Positions 42,838 through 51,068 of a stretch of 64,000 bases of DNA are shown here, in pieces. The stretch is from Sarcina sp. DSM 11001 (GTDB taxonomy: Bacteria; Bacillota; Clostridia; Lachnospirales; Lachnospiraceae). Both the position numbers and the translations under genes were made by a program. The stretch's first letter is position 1, and the number at the start of each line of letters is the position of its first letter. The stretch is from assembly GCF_900101015.1 (NCBI RefSeq), contig NZ_FNFZ01000020.1, positions 29,648 to 93,647 of the forward strand, in the 5' to 3' direction. A model generated the notes under the pieces. That model did no database searches and had not been told where the DNA came from. It worked only from the letters and a program-made list of their open reading frames with translations.

Positions 42838-44106
42838 ATGATACTGCAGAATGTTACCGGCGCAAAATGTACCCTGTGCGGAAAGGTCATCCCCGCCGGA
42901 CCCAAGATCACGACCTGCCCCCACTGCGGCGGCATTCTCGACATAGAATACGATTACGATTACATCCGCCGCAGCATTGCCGGAAGCCCGCTCACAGACA
43001 GGGATGACCTGACCATGTGGCGCTACAGGGAGTTCCTGCCGGTGGAGGGCACCATGAAATTCCCCCGCCTGCGGGTAGGAGGTTCGCCCCTGTATAAAGC
43101 GGACGCGCTGGGAGCACAGCTGGGGATCCGGGATTTATGGATCAAGGACGACGGCCAGAACCCCACGGCATCTCTGAAGGACAGGGCCTCTGCCATGGCA
43201 GTGACCAAGGCTGTGGAGGCGGGCATGACCACGATCGCCTGTTCCTCGACCGGAAATGCCGCCAGCTCCCTGGCAGGAAATGCGGCGGCAGCCGGCCTTT
43301 CCACCTTTATTTTCGTCCCCTCCCGGGCGCCCAAGGGCAAGGTCGCCCAGCTAATGATGTTCGGAGCGACGGTGATCCTGGTGGAAGGCAGCTATGAAGA
43401 CACCTTCCGTATTTCCGCCGAGGCCATAGACCGGTGGGGGTGGTACAACCGCAATGCGGCCATCAATCCTTACATGATGGAAGGAAAAAAGACGGTTTCT
43501 CTGGAGATCGCGGAACAGCTCTCTTTCAAAATGCCGGATTATGTGGCTGTTTCCGTGGGAGATGGCTGCACCATCGCCGGCGTCTGGAAAGGATTTAAGG
43601 ATCTGCACATGGCCGGTCTGATAGACCGCCTGCCCCGCCTCATCAGCGTGCAGGCCTCCGGCTGCTGTCCCATCAACACGGCTGCAGCGGCGGGCACCAT
43701 GGAATGGGTCCCCCAGGAGGAAAACACCTTTGCGGATTCTATCGCGGTGGGCGTTCCCCGCAACCCTGTCAAGGCCCTGCGCGCCATCAGTGAATCAGAC
43801 GGCGTCATCGTGAACGTCAGCGACGAAGAGATCATGGAGGCCATGCGGATGCTCGGCCGCCACGCAGGAGTATTTGCCGAGCCGGCGGGAGCGGCCGGGA
43901 CGGCAGGAGTCAAAAAGGCAGTGGAGACCGGCCTCATAGAAAAAAATGCATCGGTGGTCTCCATCGTTACCGGCAACGGTCTAAAGGATGTCAACAATGC
44001 CATCAGGGCGGCCGGCGAGCCCATGAGCATAAAGCCGGACATGGACCGCCTGCTGGAGGCATTTGACTCCAGAGGTCTGATTATTCCCTCGCAAAAGCCG
44101 GATTAA
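42838..44106 (+). CDS. Threonine synthase-like PLP enzyme with N-terminal zinc ribbon
   Basis: 422 residues. The first 35 residues carry C-T-L-C ... C-P-H-C, a zinc-ribbon as in many threonine synthase-like proteins. The PLP Lys is in T-A-S-L-K-D-R-A-S, then S-S-T-G-N-A-A-S-S, and the phosphate cup is V-G-D-G-C-T-I-A-G. No other threonine pathway gene is near; the neighbours are a second fold-type II enzyme and guanine deaminase. The pair may therefore fill the place of YgeX in the fragment-degrading branch. A true threonine synthase role cannot be ruled out. Confidence 0.82.
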   Translation: MILQNVTGAKCTLCGKVIPAGPKITTCPHCGGILDIEYDYDYIRRSIAGSPLTDRDDLTMWRYREFLPVEGTMKFPRLRVGGSPLYKADALGAQLGIRDLWIKDDGQNPTASLKDRASAMAVTKAVEAGMTTIACSSTGNAASSLAGNAAAAGLSTFIFVPSRAPKGKVAQLMMFGATVILVEGSYEDTFRISAEAIDRWGWYNRNAAINPYMMEGKKTVSLEIAEQLSFKMPDYVAVSVGDGCTIAGVWKGFKDLHMAGLIDRLPRLISVQASGCCPINTAAAAGTMEWVPQEENTFADSIAVGVPRNPVKALRAISESDGVIVNVSDEEIMEAMRMLGRHAGVFAEPAGAAGTAGVKKAVETGLIEKNASVVSIVTGNGLKDVNNAIRAAGEPMSIKPDMDRLLEAFDSRGLIIPSQKPD

Positions 44107-44218
44107 GACAACAGAGCGATTAAGGCACCGGGGCAATCAAGGCACCGGGCAATCAAGACAGCTGAGAAATCAGGGCACCAGGCCGGTCAAAACAGCAGAG
44201 CGGTCAAGGCGCCTGAGC
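44101..44218. repeat. 16-18-bp tandem repeat starting on the stop codon
   Basis: Seven degenerate copies from GATTAAGACAACAGAGC (44101-44117) to 44218. The stop TAA of the threonine-synthase-like gene is inside the first copy. Confidence 0.85.
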
Positions 44219-44274
44219 GGGGAGAAACACCTGAGCAAAAAGAAGCATCAGCAGAAGACAGATCGGGGGTTCAA

Positions 44275-45564
44275 ATGGGAAACAGCTTTATATTAAAAGG
44301 GAATATCTGTCATACACCCCGCCTGGGCAGCCTGGAGATCCGGGAGCATGCCTGCATTGTCTGTGCGGAAGGCACCTGCAGGGGTATTTTTGATAACATC
44401 AGTCAGATACCGGAACAATACAGAGCGCTGGAGGTCATTGACTGCGGGGACGGTCTGGTCCTGCCCGGCATGGTGGATCTGCATATCCATGCCCCTCAGT
44501 ACGCTTTCCGCGGCACCGGGATGGATTATGAACTCCTGAAATGGCTGGACCGGGTCACTTTTCCGGAGGAGATCAGGTATGCGGACACGGGATATGCCGC
44601 CCGGGCTTATGAGATTTTTTCCAACGGACTGAAAAAGGGAGCCACCACCCGTGCGGTTATTTTCGGCACGATCCATGTCCGGTCCACGCTTATCCTGATG
44701 GATTGTATGGAAAAGAGCGGACTGATCAGCTTTGTGGGCAAGGTCAATATGGACCGGCATGCACCGCCGGAGCTGACGGAGAAAAGCGTTTCAGAAGCGG
44801 AAGCGGATACCCGGCTTTTTATCGAAGAGAGCAGGAAGCGTGGATACAGGAGAACAAAACCGATCATTACACCCCGTTTTGTTCCAACCTGTACAGGAGA
44901 GCTGATGGAGGCTCTGGGAAGGATCAGGAAAGAGTATGACCTGCCGGTCCAGTCCCATCTCTCGGAAAATCCCGGGGAGGTGGAGCTGGTCGCGGAGCTG
45001 GAACCGGAGGCGGCCTTTTACGGAGATGCCTATGACCGTTACGGTCTTTTCGGAAGAGAAGGAAACACGGTCATGGCCCACGGCATATATTCGACGCCGG
45101 AGGAAATGCAGAGGATCCTGGACAACGGCGTCTGGATCGCCCACTGCCCGGCATCCAACATGGACCTTGCTTCCGGGATCGCGCCGGTGCGCCGTTTCCT
45201 GGAAAAAGGGATCCGGGTCGGACTCGGAACAGATGTAGGAGGAGGCTTTTCGGACTCCATATTCCGGGCTGTGACCGATACCATACAGGTTTCGAATCTG
45301 TACTGGAGATATATCGACAGGAATGCGGGACCGCTGAAATTTGCCGAAAGCCTCTATCTGGCGACAAAGGGAGGCGGAGCCTTTTTTGGCAAAGTCGGAA
45401 GCTTTGAGGACGGATATGAATTTGACGCGGTCGTACTGGATGATTCCTCTTTGCAGAGCGCCCGCCCCCTGACGCTTGGGGACAGGCTGGAAAGAGCCGT
45501 CTACCTGGAACTGGACAGAGAAGGGATCGTGATGAAGTTCGCCGCAGGCGAACGGATTCTTTAA
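44275..45564 (+). CDS. guaD: Guanine deaminase
   Basis: 429-residue amidohydrolase that turns guanine into xanthine and ammonia. Motifs: H-I-H-A-P-Q-Y (zinc ligands near residue 72), P-R-F-V-P-T-C, Q-S-H-L-S-E, H-C-P-A-S-N and G-T-D-V-G-G-G, all typical of the bacterial guanine deaminase family. It makes the xanthine used by the dehydrogenase encoded just downstream. GGGGG lies before the ATG. The stop codon is inside the first unit of a 14-bp array. Confidence 0.93.
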   Translation: MGNSFILKGNICHTPRLGSLEIREHACIVCAEGTCRGIFDNISQIPEQYRALEVIDCGDGLVLPGMVDLHIHAPQYAFRGTGMDYELLKWLDRVTFPEEIRYADTGYAARAYEIFSNGLKKGATTRAVIFGTIHVRSTLILMDCMEKSGLISFVGKVNMDRHAPPELTEKSVSEAEADTRLFIEESRKRGYRRTKPIITPRFVPTCTGELMEALGRIRKEYDLPVQSHLSENPGEVELVAELEPEAAFYGDAYDRYGLFGREGNTVMAHGIYSTPEEMQRILDNGVWIAHCPASNMDLASGIAPVRRFLEKGIRVGLGTDVGGGFSDSIFRAVTDTIQVSNLYWRYIDRNAGPLKFAESLYLATKGGGAFFGKVGSFEDGYEFDAVVLDDSSLQSARPLTLGDRLERAVYLELDREGIVMKFAAGERIL

Positions 45565-45642
45565 ACCCGACCCTTTAAACCAGATCCTTTAAACCGAATC
45601 CTTTAAACCAGATTCTTTAAACCAGACCCTTTAACCCGGATC
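45559..45642. repeat. 14-bp tandem repeat spanning the guaD stop
   Basis: Six copies in register at 45559, 45573, 45587, 45601, 45615 and 45629, consensus CTTTAAACCAGATC. The first copy contains the guaD stop TAA (45562-45564). Confidence 0.95.
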
Positions 45643-45755
45643 CATTTTTTGGAAATATTTTTCTGTAAATGTAAATATATAACTGTAAATATATAAAAAA
45701 GACATCCGGAAAAGACACGTTGAAAAGACCTGTAGAAAAGAAAAGGAGGCAGCCT

Positions 45756-48053
45756 ATGTATGCGGGACAGAGCGTAAAGCGGGTGGATGCCTTTGACAAG
45801 GTGACAGGCCGGTCAAAGTATACTGATGACCTGTGCGACCGCGGCGCCTATATTGCCAGGGTACTGCATTCCACCATTGCCAACGGAAGAGTCGTTTCCA
45901 TTGATACATCGGAGGCGGAAAAGGTTCCCGGCGTGGTCAGGATCCTGACCTGCTTTGATCTCAAAGAGAAGCACTATTTTCCGACAGCCGGCCACCCCTG
46001 GTCCACAGATCCGTCTCATCAGGACGTCGCGGACCGCCTGATCCTGACAGACAGGGTCCGCTTCGCAGGGGACGATATCGCTGCTGTCGTGGCGGAGGAC
46101 GAGGTCGCCGCCTCGCAGGCTCTGCGCCTGATCAGGGTGGAGTACGAAGAGTACCCCTTTGTGCTGGATGTACAGAAGGCCATGGAGGACGGAGCTCCTC
46201 TGCTGCATGAAGAGTATCCCAACAATATCCTCAAACATACGCAGACCCGGCTGGGAGACTATCAGAAGGCGATCCAGGAACCTGGTCTGATCAAGGTGGA
46301 GGGCTGGTATGAGACCCCTGTTGTCCAGCACTGCCATATAGAAAACTTTATCTGCTATGCCTTTGTGGAGGGAGGCCGGGTCAACGTGGTCACATCCACG
46401 CAGATCCCCCATATCGTCCGGCGTACCGTGGGACAGGCTCTGGGCATTGACTGGGGCAGGGTCCGGGTGGTCAAGCCCTATATTGGAGGCGGTTTCGGCA
46501 ACAAACAGGACGTCCTTTATGAGCCCCTCTGTGCCTGGCTGAGCCTGCAGACGGGCGGACATCTGGTAAAACTGGATGTACCCAGGGAGGAAACCTTTAT
46601 CTGCAACCGGACCCGCCATTCGATCCGCAATCACATCGTCTCCTGGGTCAGACCGGACGGAACCTTTGCCGCCAGGAAGCTGGAGGCCTTTTCCGACCAG
46701 GGAGCCTACGCCTCCCACGGCCACAGCATCTGCGCTAAAGGCGCCGGCGCCTTCCCGCAGCTTTATCCCTGTGAAAATGTTGAGGTGGATGCCTACACCA
46801 TTTTCACCAATAAGCCCGTGGCCGGCGCCATGAGAGGCTACGGGATCCCTCAGGCCATGTGGGCTGTGGAGTCCCACACCGAGGACGTGGCTGCCGCCCT
46901 GGGAGAGGACCCCCTGGTATTCCGCAGGCGCAACCTCATGCCCGTGGGCTATGTGGACGGTTTTTCCAAAAACCAACTGTACGCGGACTCCTTTAACCAG
47001 TGCCTGGACAAGGCCATGGCCGCCATCGACTATGAGAGAAAGGTGAAGGAATACGAGAACCAGACCGGGGACATCCGCAGAGGGATCGGCATGGCGGTCT
47101 TCTGGTATAACACGGCAGTCTGGCCTATTTCTCTGGAAAGTTCTTCCTGCCGTATGGTGCTCAACCAGGACGGGTCTTTCCAGCTGCAGGTGGCGGAGAC
47201 AGAGATCGGCCAGGGCGCGGACACAGCCTTTTCCCAGATGGCGGCGGATGTGGTCGGCGTTCCACTGGAAAAAGTCCATATCATCTCCTGCCAGGACACG
47301 GACGTCACTCCCTTCGGTACTGGCGCCTACGCCTCCAGACAGACCTATGTGGCAGGCTTTTCCATCCGCCAGACCGGACTCCTCCTGAAGCAGAAGATCC
47401 TGGACTATGCCCATAAACTGACCCGGATGCCGGTCTTCAACCTGGACATTGTCGACGGGAATATCGTCCGGACCACGGACGGCAGGGTGCTGATGAGCCT
47501 GGGAGAGCTTGCGACAGAGGCGCTCTACAGCCTCGAAGACAGCCGCCATATCACTGCAGAGAGCACATATCAGGTAAAATCCAATGCCTACTCCTTTGGC
47601 TGTACCATTGCCGAGGTGGAGGTCGACATTCCCATGTGCAGGGCAAAGCTCCTCAATGTAGTGAACTGCCACGACGCCGGAAATCTGATCAATCCCGCCC
47701 TGGCAGAAGCCCAGGTCCACGGCGGTATGAGCATGGGAATCGGTTTCGGCCTGTCCGAGAAGCTTATGTTTGATGAGAAGACCGGCCGCGCCCTGAACAA
47801 CAATCTGCTGGACTACAAGATGTCCACCTTCCTGGACCACCCCAAGCTGACAGCCCTGTTCGTGGAAAATCCCGAGCCCACCAGTGCTTTCGGCACCAAG
47901 GCCCTGGGAGAGCCGCCGACCTGTTCTGTGGCGCCGGCGATCCGCAATGCCATTTTCCACGCCACCGGAGTGGCACTCAACAATGCCCCGGCAGATCCCC
48001 ACAACCTGTTCCGCGCCTTTTCAGAGGCCGGACTCTTCCATGACGAAAGGTAA
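45756..48053 (+). CDS. xdhA: Xanthine dehydrogenase, molybdenum-binding subunit
   Basis: 765 residues. Hydroxylates xanthine or hypoxanthine at the molybdenum centre. The N-terminal a/b hammerhead domain is followed by the Mo-binding domains: G-G-G-F-G-N-K-Q-D, R-G-Y-G-I-P-Q, E-I-G-Q-G-A-D-T and the catalytic Glu in G-E-P-P-T-C near the C terminus. The FAD and [2Fe-2S] subunits follow at once (next gene 9 bases on, then an 8-base overlap), so the enzyme is a three-subunit xdhABC. The start is ATG 45756 with AAAGGAGG upstream; the frame runs 12 codons further to a TTG. Confidence 0.95.
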   Translation: MYAGQSVKRVDAFDKVTGRSKYTDDLCDRGAYIARVLHSTIANGRVVSIDTSEAEKVPGVVRILTCFDLKEKHYFPTAGHPWSTDPSHQDVADRLILTDRVRFAGDDIAAVVAEDEVAASQALRLIRVEYEEYPFVLDVQKAMEDGAPLLHEEYPNNILKHTQTRLGDYQKAIQEPGLIKVEGWYETPVVQHCHIENFICYAFVEGGRVNVVTSTQIPHIVRRTVGQALGIDWGRVRVVKPYIGGGFGNKQDVLYEPLCAWLSLQTGGHLVKLDVPREETFICNRTRHSIRNHIVSWVRPDGTFAARKLEAFSDQGAYASHGHSICAKGAGAFPQLYPCENVEVDAYTIFTNKPVAGAMRGYGIPQAMWAVESHTEDVAAALGEDPLVFRRRNLMPVGYVDGFSKNQLYADSFNQCLDKAMAAIDYERKVKEYENQTGDIRRGIGMAVFWYNTAVWPISLESSSCRMVLNQDGSFQLQVAETEIGQGADTAFSQMAADVVGVPLEKVHIISCQDTDVTPFGTGAYASRQTYVAGFSIRQTGLLLKQKILDYAHKLTRMPVFNLDIVDGNIVRTTDGRVLMSLGELATEALYSLEDSRHITAESTYQVKSNAYSFGCTIAEVEVDIPMCRAKLLNVVNCHDAGNLINPALAEAQVHGGMSMGIGFGLSEKLMFDEKTGRALNNNLLDYKMSTFLDHPKLTALFVENPEPTSAFGTKALGEPPTCSVAPAIRNAIFHATGVALNNAPADPHNLFRAFSEAGLFHDER

Positions 48054-48062
48054 GGTGCCGCT

Positions 48063-48950
48063 ATGTATGATATCAAAGCTCTGTATGAAGCGGGAAGCGT
48101 CGAGGAAGCGATCCATCTTCTGGTGGAACATCCACAGGCCCAGATCCTGGCCGGCGGAAGTGATGTCCTGGTGCAGATCCGCGAGGGAAAACGGGCCGGC
48201 GCGGAGCTGGTGAGCATCTACGGGATCGACGCGATGAGGGGCGTTTCCTATGACGAAGAGGAAGCCATCCGCATCGGATCCCTGACCAGCTTTTCCCATA
48301 TCGCGGCAGATCCCATCATTCAGGAAAAGATCCCTGTCCTGGGGGAAGCGGTGAGCCTTGTCGGTGGACCCCAGATCCGCAATATCGGCACCATCGGCGG
48401 CAACACCTGCAACGGGGTGACCAGTGCCGACTCGGCCTCTACTCTGTTTGCCTGGGACGCCATCGTGGAACTGACAGGACCGGAGGGGATCCGCAGGCTT
48501 CCCATCCAGGATTTTTACATCAAGGCCGGCGTCGTAGATCTAAAGCCGGGCGAGCTGCAGACCGCGATCATTATCCCCAAGAAGTCCTATGAGGGCTACT
48601 GCGGAAATTATATTAAATATTCCATGCGCGAGGCCATGGACATTGCCACTTTGGGGTGCTCCGTGAACGCCTCCCTGTCAGAAGACAAAAAGGTGATTCG
48701 GGATGCCAGGATCGCCTACGGCGTAGCCGGACCGATCCCCATGAGGGCGCCGACGGCGGAGAAGACCGCGGCAGGCCGGGAAGTGAGCAGGGAGACCGTA
48801 AATGCTTTTGCCCGTGCCGTGCTGGAGGACATCAATCCCAGAGACAGCTGGAGAGCGGCCAAAGCCTTCCGCCAGCATATCGCCGTAGAAATGGCAAAAA
48901 GGGCCCTGACAAAATCGATCCTTCTGGGAGGGGGTGAGATTCGTGAGTAA
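48063..48950 (+). CDS. xdhB: Xanthine dehydrogenase, FAD-binding subunit
   Basis: 295 residues. It passes electrons from the iron-sulfur subunit to the external acceptor through FAD. The FAD-binding segments are visible: L-A-G-G-S-D-V-L-V-Q (about 32-41) and I-G-T-I-G-G-N-T-C-N-G (about 111-121), followed by the CO-dehydrogenase flavoprotein C-terminal domain. It begins 9 bases after xdhA and overlaps the next gene by 8 bases. Confidence 0.94.
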   Translation: MYDIKALYEAGSVEEAIHLLVEHPQAQILAGGSDVLVQIREGKRAGAELVSIYGIDAMRGVSYDEEEAIRIGSLTSFSHIAADPIIQEKIPVLGEAVSLVGGPQIRNIGTIGGNTCNGVTSADSASTLFAWDAIVELTGPEGIRRLPIQDFYIKAGVVDLKPGELQTAIIIPKKSYEGYCGNYIKYSMREAMDIATLGCSVNASLSEDKKVIRDARIAYGVAGPIPMRAPTAEKTAAGREVSRETVNAFARAVLEDINPRDSWRAAKAFRQHIAVEMAKRALTKSILLGGGEIRE

Positions 48951-49440
48951 ACAGTACAAAATGATCCACTGCAGGATCAATGGAAAAGACCGGGATGTCA
49001 TGGTGGATGTGCGGGCGTCCCTGACAGACATGCTCAGGAACGACTTCCGTCTGACCAGTGTGAAAAAAGGCTGCGAGGTGGGAGAGTGCGGCGCCTGCAA
49101 CGTCCTGATCAATGGGGAGTGTTTCAACTCCTGCATCTATCTGGCGGTCTGGGCGGACGGCAAGGATATCCTGACGCTGGAAGGTCTGGAGGGTCCCAAT
49201 AACGAGATCTCCGACATCCAGCAGGCCTTTATCGACGAAGCGGCCGTCCAGTGCGGCTTCTGTACACCCGGTGTCATTATGAGCGCGGTGGAGATCCTGA
49301 ACGAAGGACGGGAATTGTCCGATGAAGAGATCCGGATCAGGATGTCCGGACATCTGTGCCGCTGCACAGGGTATGAAAATATTTTCCGCGCAGTCAAAAA
49401 GACCATGCTCAAAAGGCTGGAGGCGGCGGGAAAACTGTAA
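48943..49440 (+). CDS. xdhC: Xanthine dehydrogenase, [2Fe-2S] subunit
   Basis: 165 residues with two [2Fe-2S] clusters. The plant-ferredoxin-type site is C-E-V-G-E-C-G-A-C ... C, and the second, alpha-helical site is C-G-F-C ... C-R-C-T-G-Y. It moves electrons from molybdenum to FAD. GGAGGGGG at 48927-48934 favours the GTG at 48943 as start; a GTG at 48934 overlaps that site. The symbol follows E. coli usage (xdhABC); it is unrelated to the XdhC maturation family. Confidence 0.94.
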   Translation: MSKQYKMIHCRINGKDRDVMVDVRASLTDMLRNDFRLTSVKKGCEVGECGACNVLINGECFNSCIYLAVWADGKDILTLEGLEGPNNEISDIQQAFIDEAAVQCGFCTPGVIMSAVEILNEGRELSDEEIRIRMSGHLCRCTGYENIFRAVKKTMLKRLEAAGKL

Positions 49441-49584
49441 ACACTCCAGCCGTCCGAACAGACTTCATCAGGACCGCGGATAGACAGTGATCGATTCGTA
49501 TTATACAGGGATCTGTTTCTGTACGGAGCAGAAAAAAAGCGCGGTGCTTTTCCGTATAGAACAGGGAAAGGAAAAGGTGACGGC

Positions 49585-50925
49585 ATGCTTTTGATTGGAA
49601 ACGGACAGGTTATTACAAGAGATCCTGACAGGCCTTATCTGAAAGACGGCGCTGTCATCACGGAAGGAACAAAGATCCTGGCGGTCGGCGGGCTGGAGGA
49701 TCTGAAGAAAAAGTATCCGGAGGCGTCCTTTGTCGACGCGAAGGGCGGCGTCATCATGCCCGGCCTGATCAATGCCCACACGCATATCTATTCCGGGCTG
49801 GCCAGGGGCCTTTCCATTGTCGGCAATAATCCCACCAATTTCTTTGAGGTCCTCGACGGCACCTGGTGGGCGATCGACCGGAGGCTCACTCTGGACGGAA
49901 CCCGGGCGTCTGCCTACGCAACGATCCTGGACTGCATCCGCAACGGCGTGACGACGATCTTTGACCACCACGCCAGCTTCTGCGAGATCCCCGGTTCTCT
50001 TTTTGCCATCAGGGACGTCGCGAAGGAAACAGGCATGCGGGCCTGCCTCTGCTATGAGATCTCCGAGCGCGACGGCGAAGAAAAGACCCTGCAGGGGATC
50101 CAGGAGAACGCTGATTTTGCCAAATATGCAATTGAAGCCGATGATCCTATGATCAAGGCCATGTTCGGCGGCCACGCCCTTTTCACGATCTCCGACAAAA
50201 CCTTTGAGAAGATGGTGGAGGCCAATGACGGCATGACCGGCTTCCACATCCACGTCGCGGAGGGGATGAATGACGTCTATGACAGCCTCCGCAACTATGG
50301 CTGCCGGCCGGTGAACCGCCTGCTCTACAACGGGATCCTGGGGGACAGGACCCTGCTCGGCCACTGCATCCATGTGAGTCCCGCCGAGATGGACATCATT
50401 AAGGAAACCGGAACCATGGTCGTCAACAACCCGGAGTCCAACATGGGCAACGCCGTCGGCTGCGCCCCTGTCCTTCAGATGATGAAAAAAGGGATCACCG
50501 TCGGCATGGGAACCGATGCCTATACCCACGACATACTGGAGAGCATGAAAGTTTTCCTGATCATCCAGAGACACAACGCTGCCCTCCCCAACGTCGCCTG
50601 GGGCGAGGATTTCACCATGCAGTTCACAAACAACCGCATCATAGCCGAGAAGTATTTCGGTGTGCCCCTCGGTATCCTCAAAGAGGGAGCCGCTGCCGAC
50701 ATCATTGTTATGGACTACAAGCCCTTCACTCCTTTTTCCGATGAAAATATCGACGGACATATGCTCTTTGGCATGAACGGAAGAAACTGCCGGACTACCA
50801 TTATAAACGGACGTCTTCTCTATAAAGACCGCGAATTCGTCGACCTGGATGAGGACAGGATCAATGCCTGGACCCTCGAACAGAGCAAAAAGCTCTGGGG
50901 CGAGCTCAACCACAGGGAATACTGA
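49585..50925 (+). CDS. ssnA: Putative aminohydrolase SsnA
   Basis: 446-residue metal-dependent amidohydrolase: N-A-H-T-H-I-Y (about 63-69), F-H-I-H-V-A-E, L-G-H-C-I-H and G-M-G-T-D-A-Y. SsnA is a fixed member of the selenium-linked purine set and stands beside YgfK in most genomes. A deaminase or ring-opening role on a purine-derived intermediate is likely; the exact reaction is not established by sequence. AAAGG lies upstream of the ATG. Its stop codon is within the first unit of a 32-bp array. Confidence 0.93.
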   Translation: MLLIGNGQVITRDPDRPYLKDGAVITEGTKILAVGGLEDLKKKYPEASFVDAKGGVIMPGLINAHTHIYSGLARGLSIVGNNPTNFFEVLDGTWWAIDRRLTLDGTRASAYATILDCIRNGVTTIFDHHASFCEIPGSLFAIRDVAKETGMRACLCYEISERDGEEKTLQGIQENADFAKYAIEADDPMIKAMFGGHALFTISDKTFEKMVEANDGMTGFHIHVAEGMNDVYDSLRNYGCRPVNRLLYNGILGDRTLLGHCIHVSPAEMDIIKETGTMVVNNPESNMGNAVGCAPVLQMMKKGITVGMGTDAYTHDILESMKVFLIIQRHNAALPNVAWGEDFTMQFTNNRIIAEKYFGVPLGILKEGAAADIIVMDYKPFTPFSDENIDGHMLFGMNGRNCRTTIINGRLLYKDREFVDLDEDRINAWTLEQSKKLWGELNHREY

Positions 50926-51043
50926 TCACTTAGGACTCTGACCGCAGAGAATATTGACCACTAGATCTCTGACCACGGTGAATACTGATTACTCAAATCT
51001 CTTACCACAGGGAATACTGATCACCTAAGACTCTGACCACAGG
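50917..51043. repeat. 32-bp tandem repeat spanning the ssnA stop
   Basis: Four copies of 31-32 bases at 50917, 50949, 50980 and 51012, each beginning GAATACTGATCAC or close to it. The ssnA stop TGA (50923-50925) lies inside copy 1. Confidence 0.93.
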
Positions 51044-51068
51044 GATATAGATACGAAAGGAGGACACC

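Noticed and set aside
45813..48002. 729-codon minus-strand frame opposite xdhA
   Set aside because: Antisense shadow caused by GC-rich codon use; the plus-strand frame has all xanthine dehydrogenase motifs.
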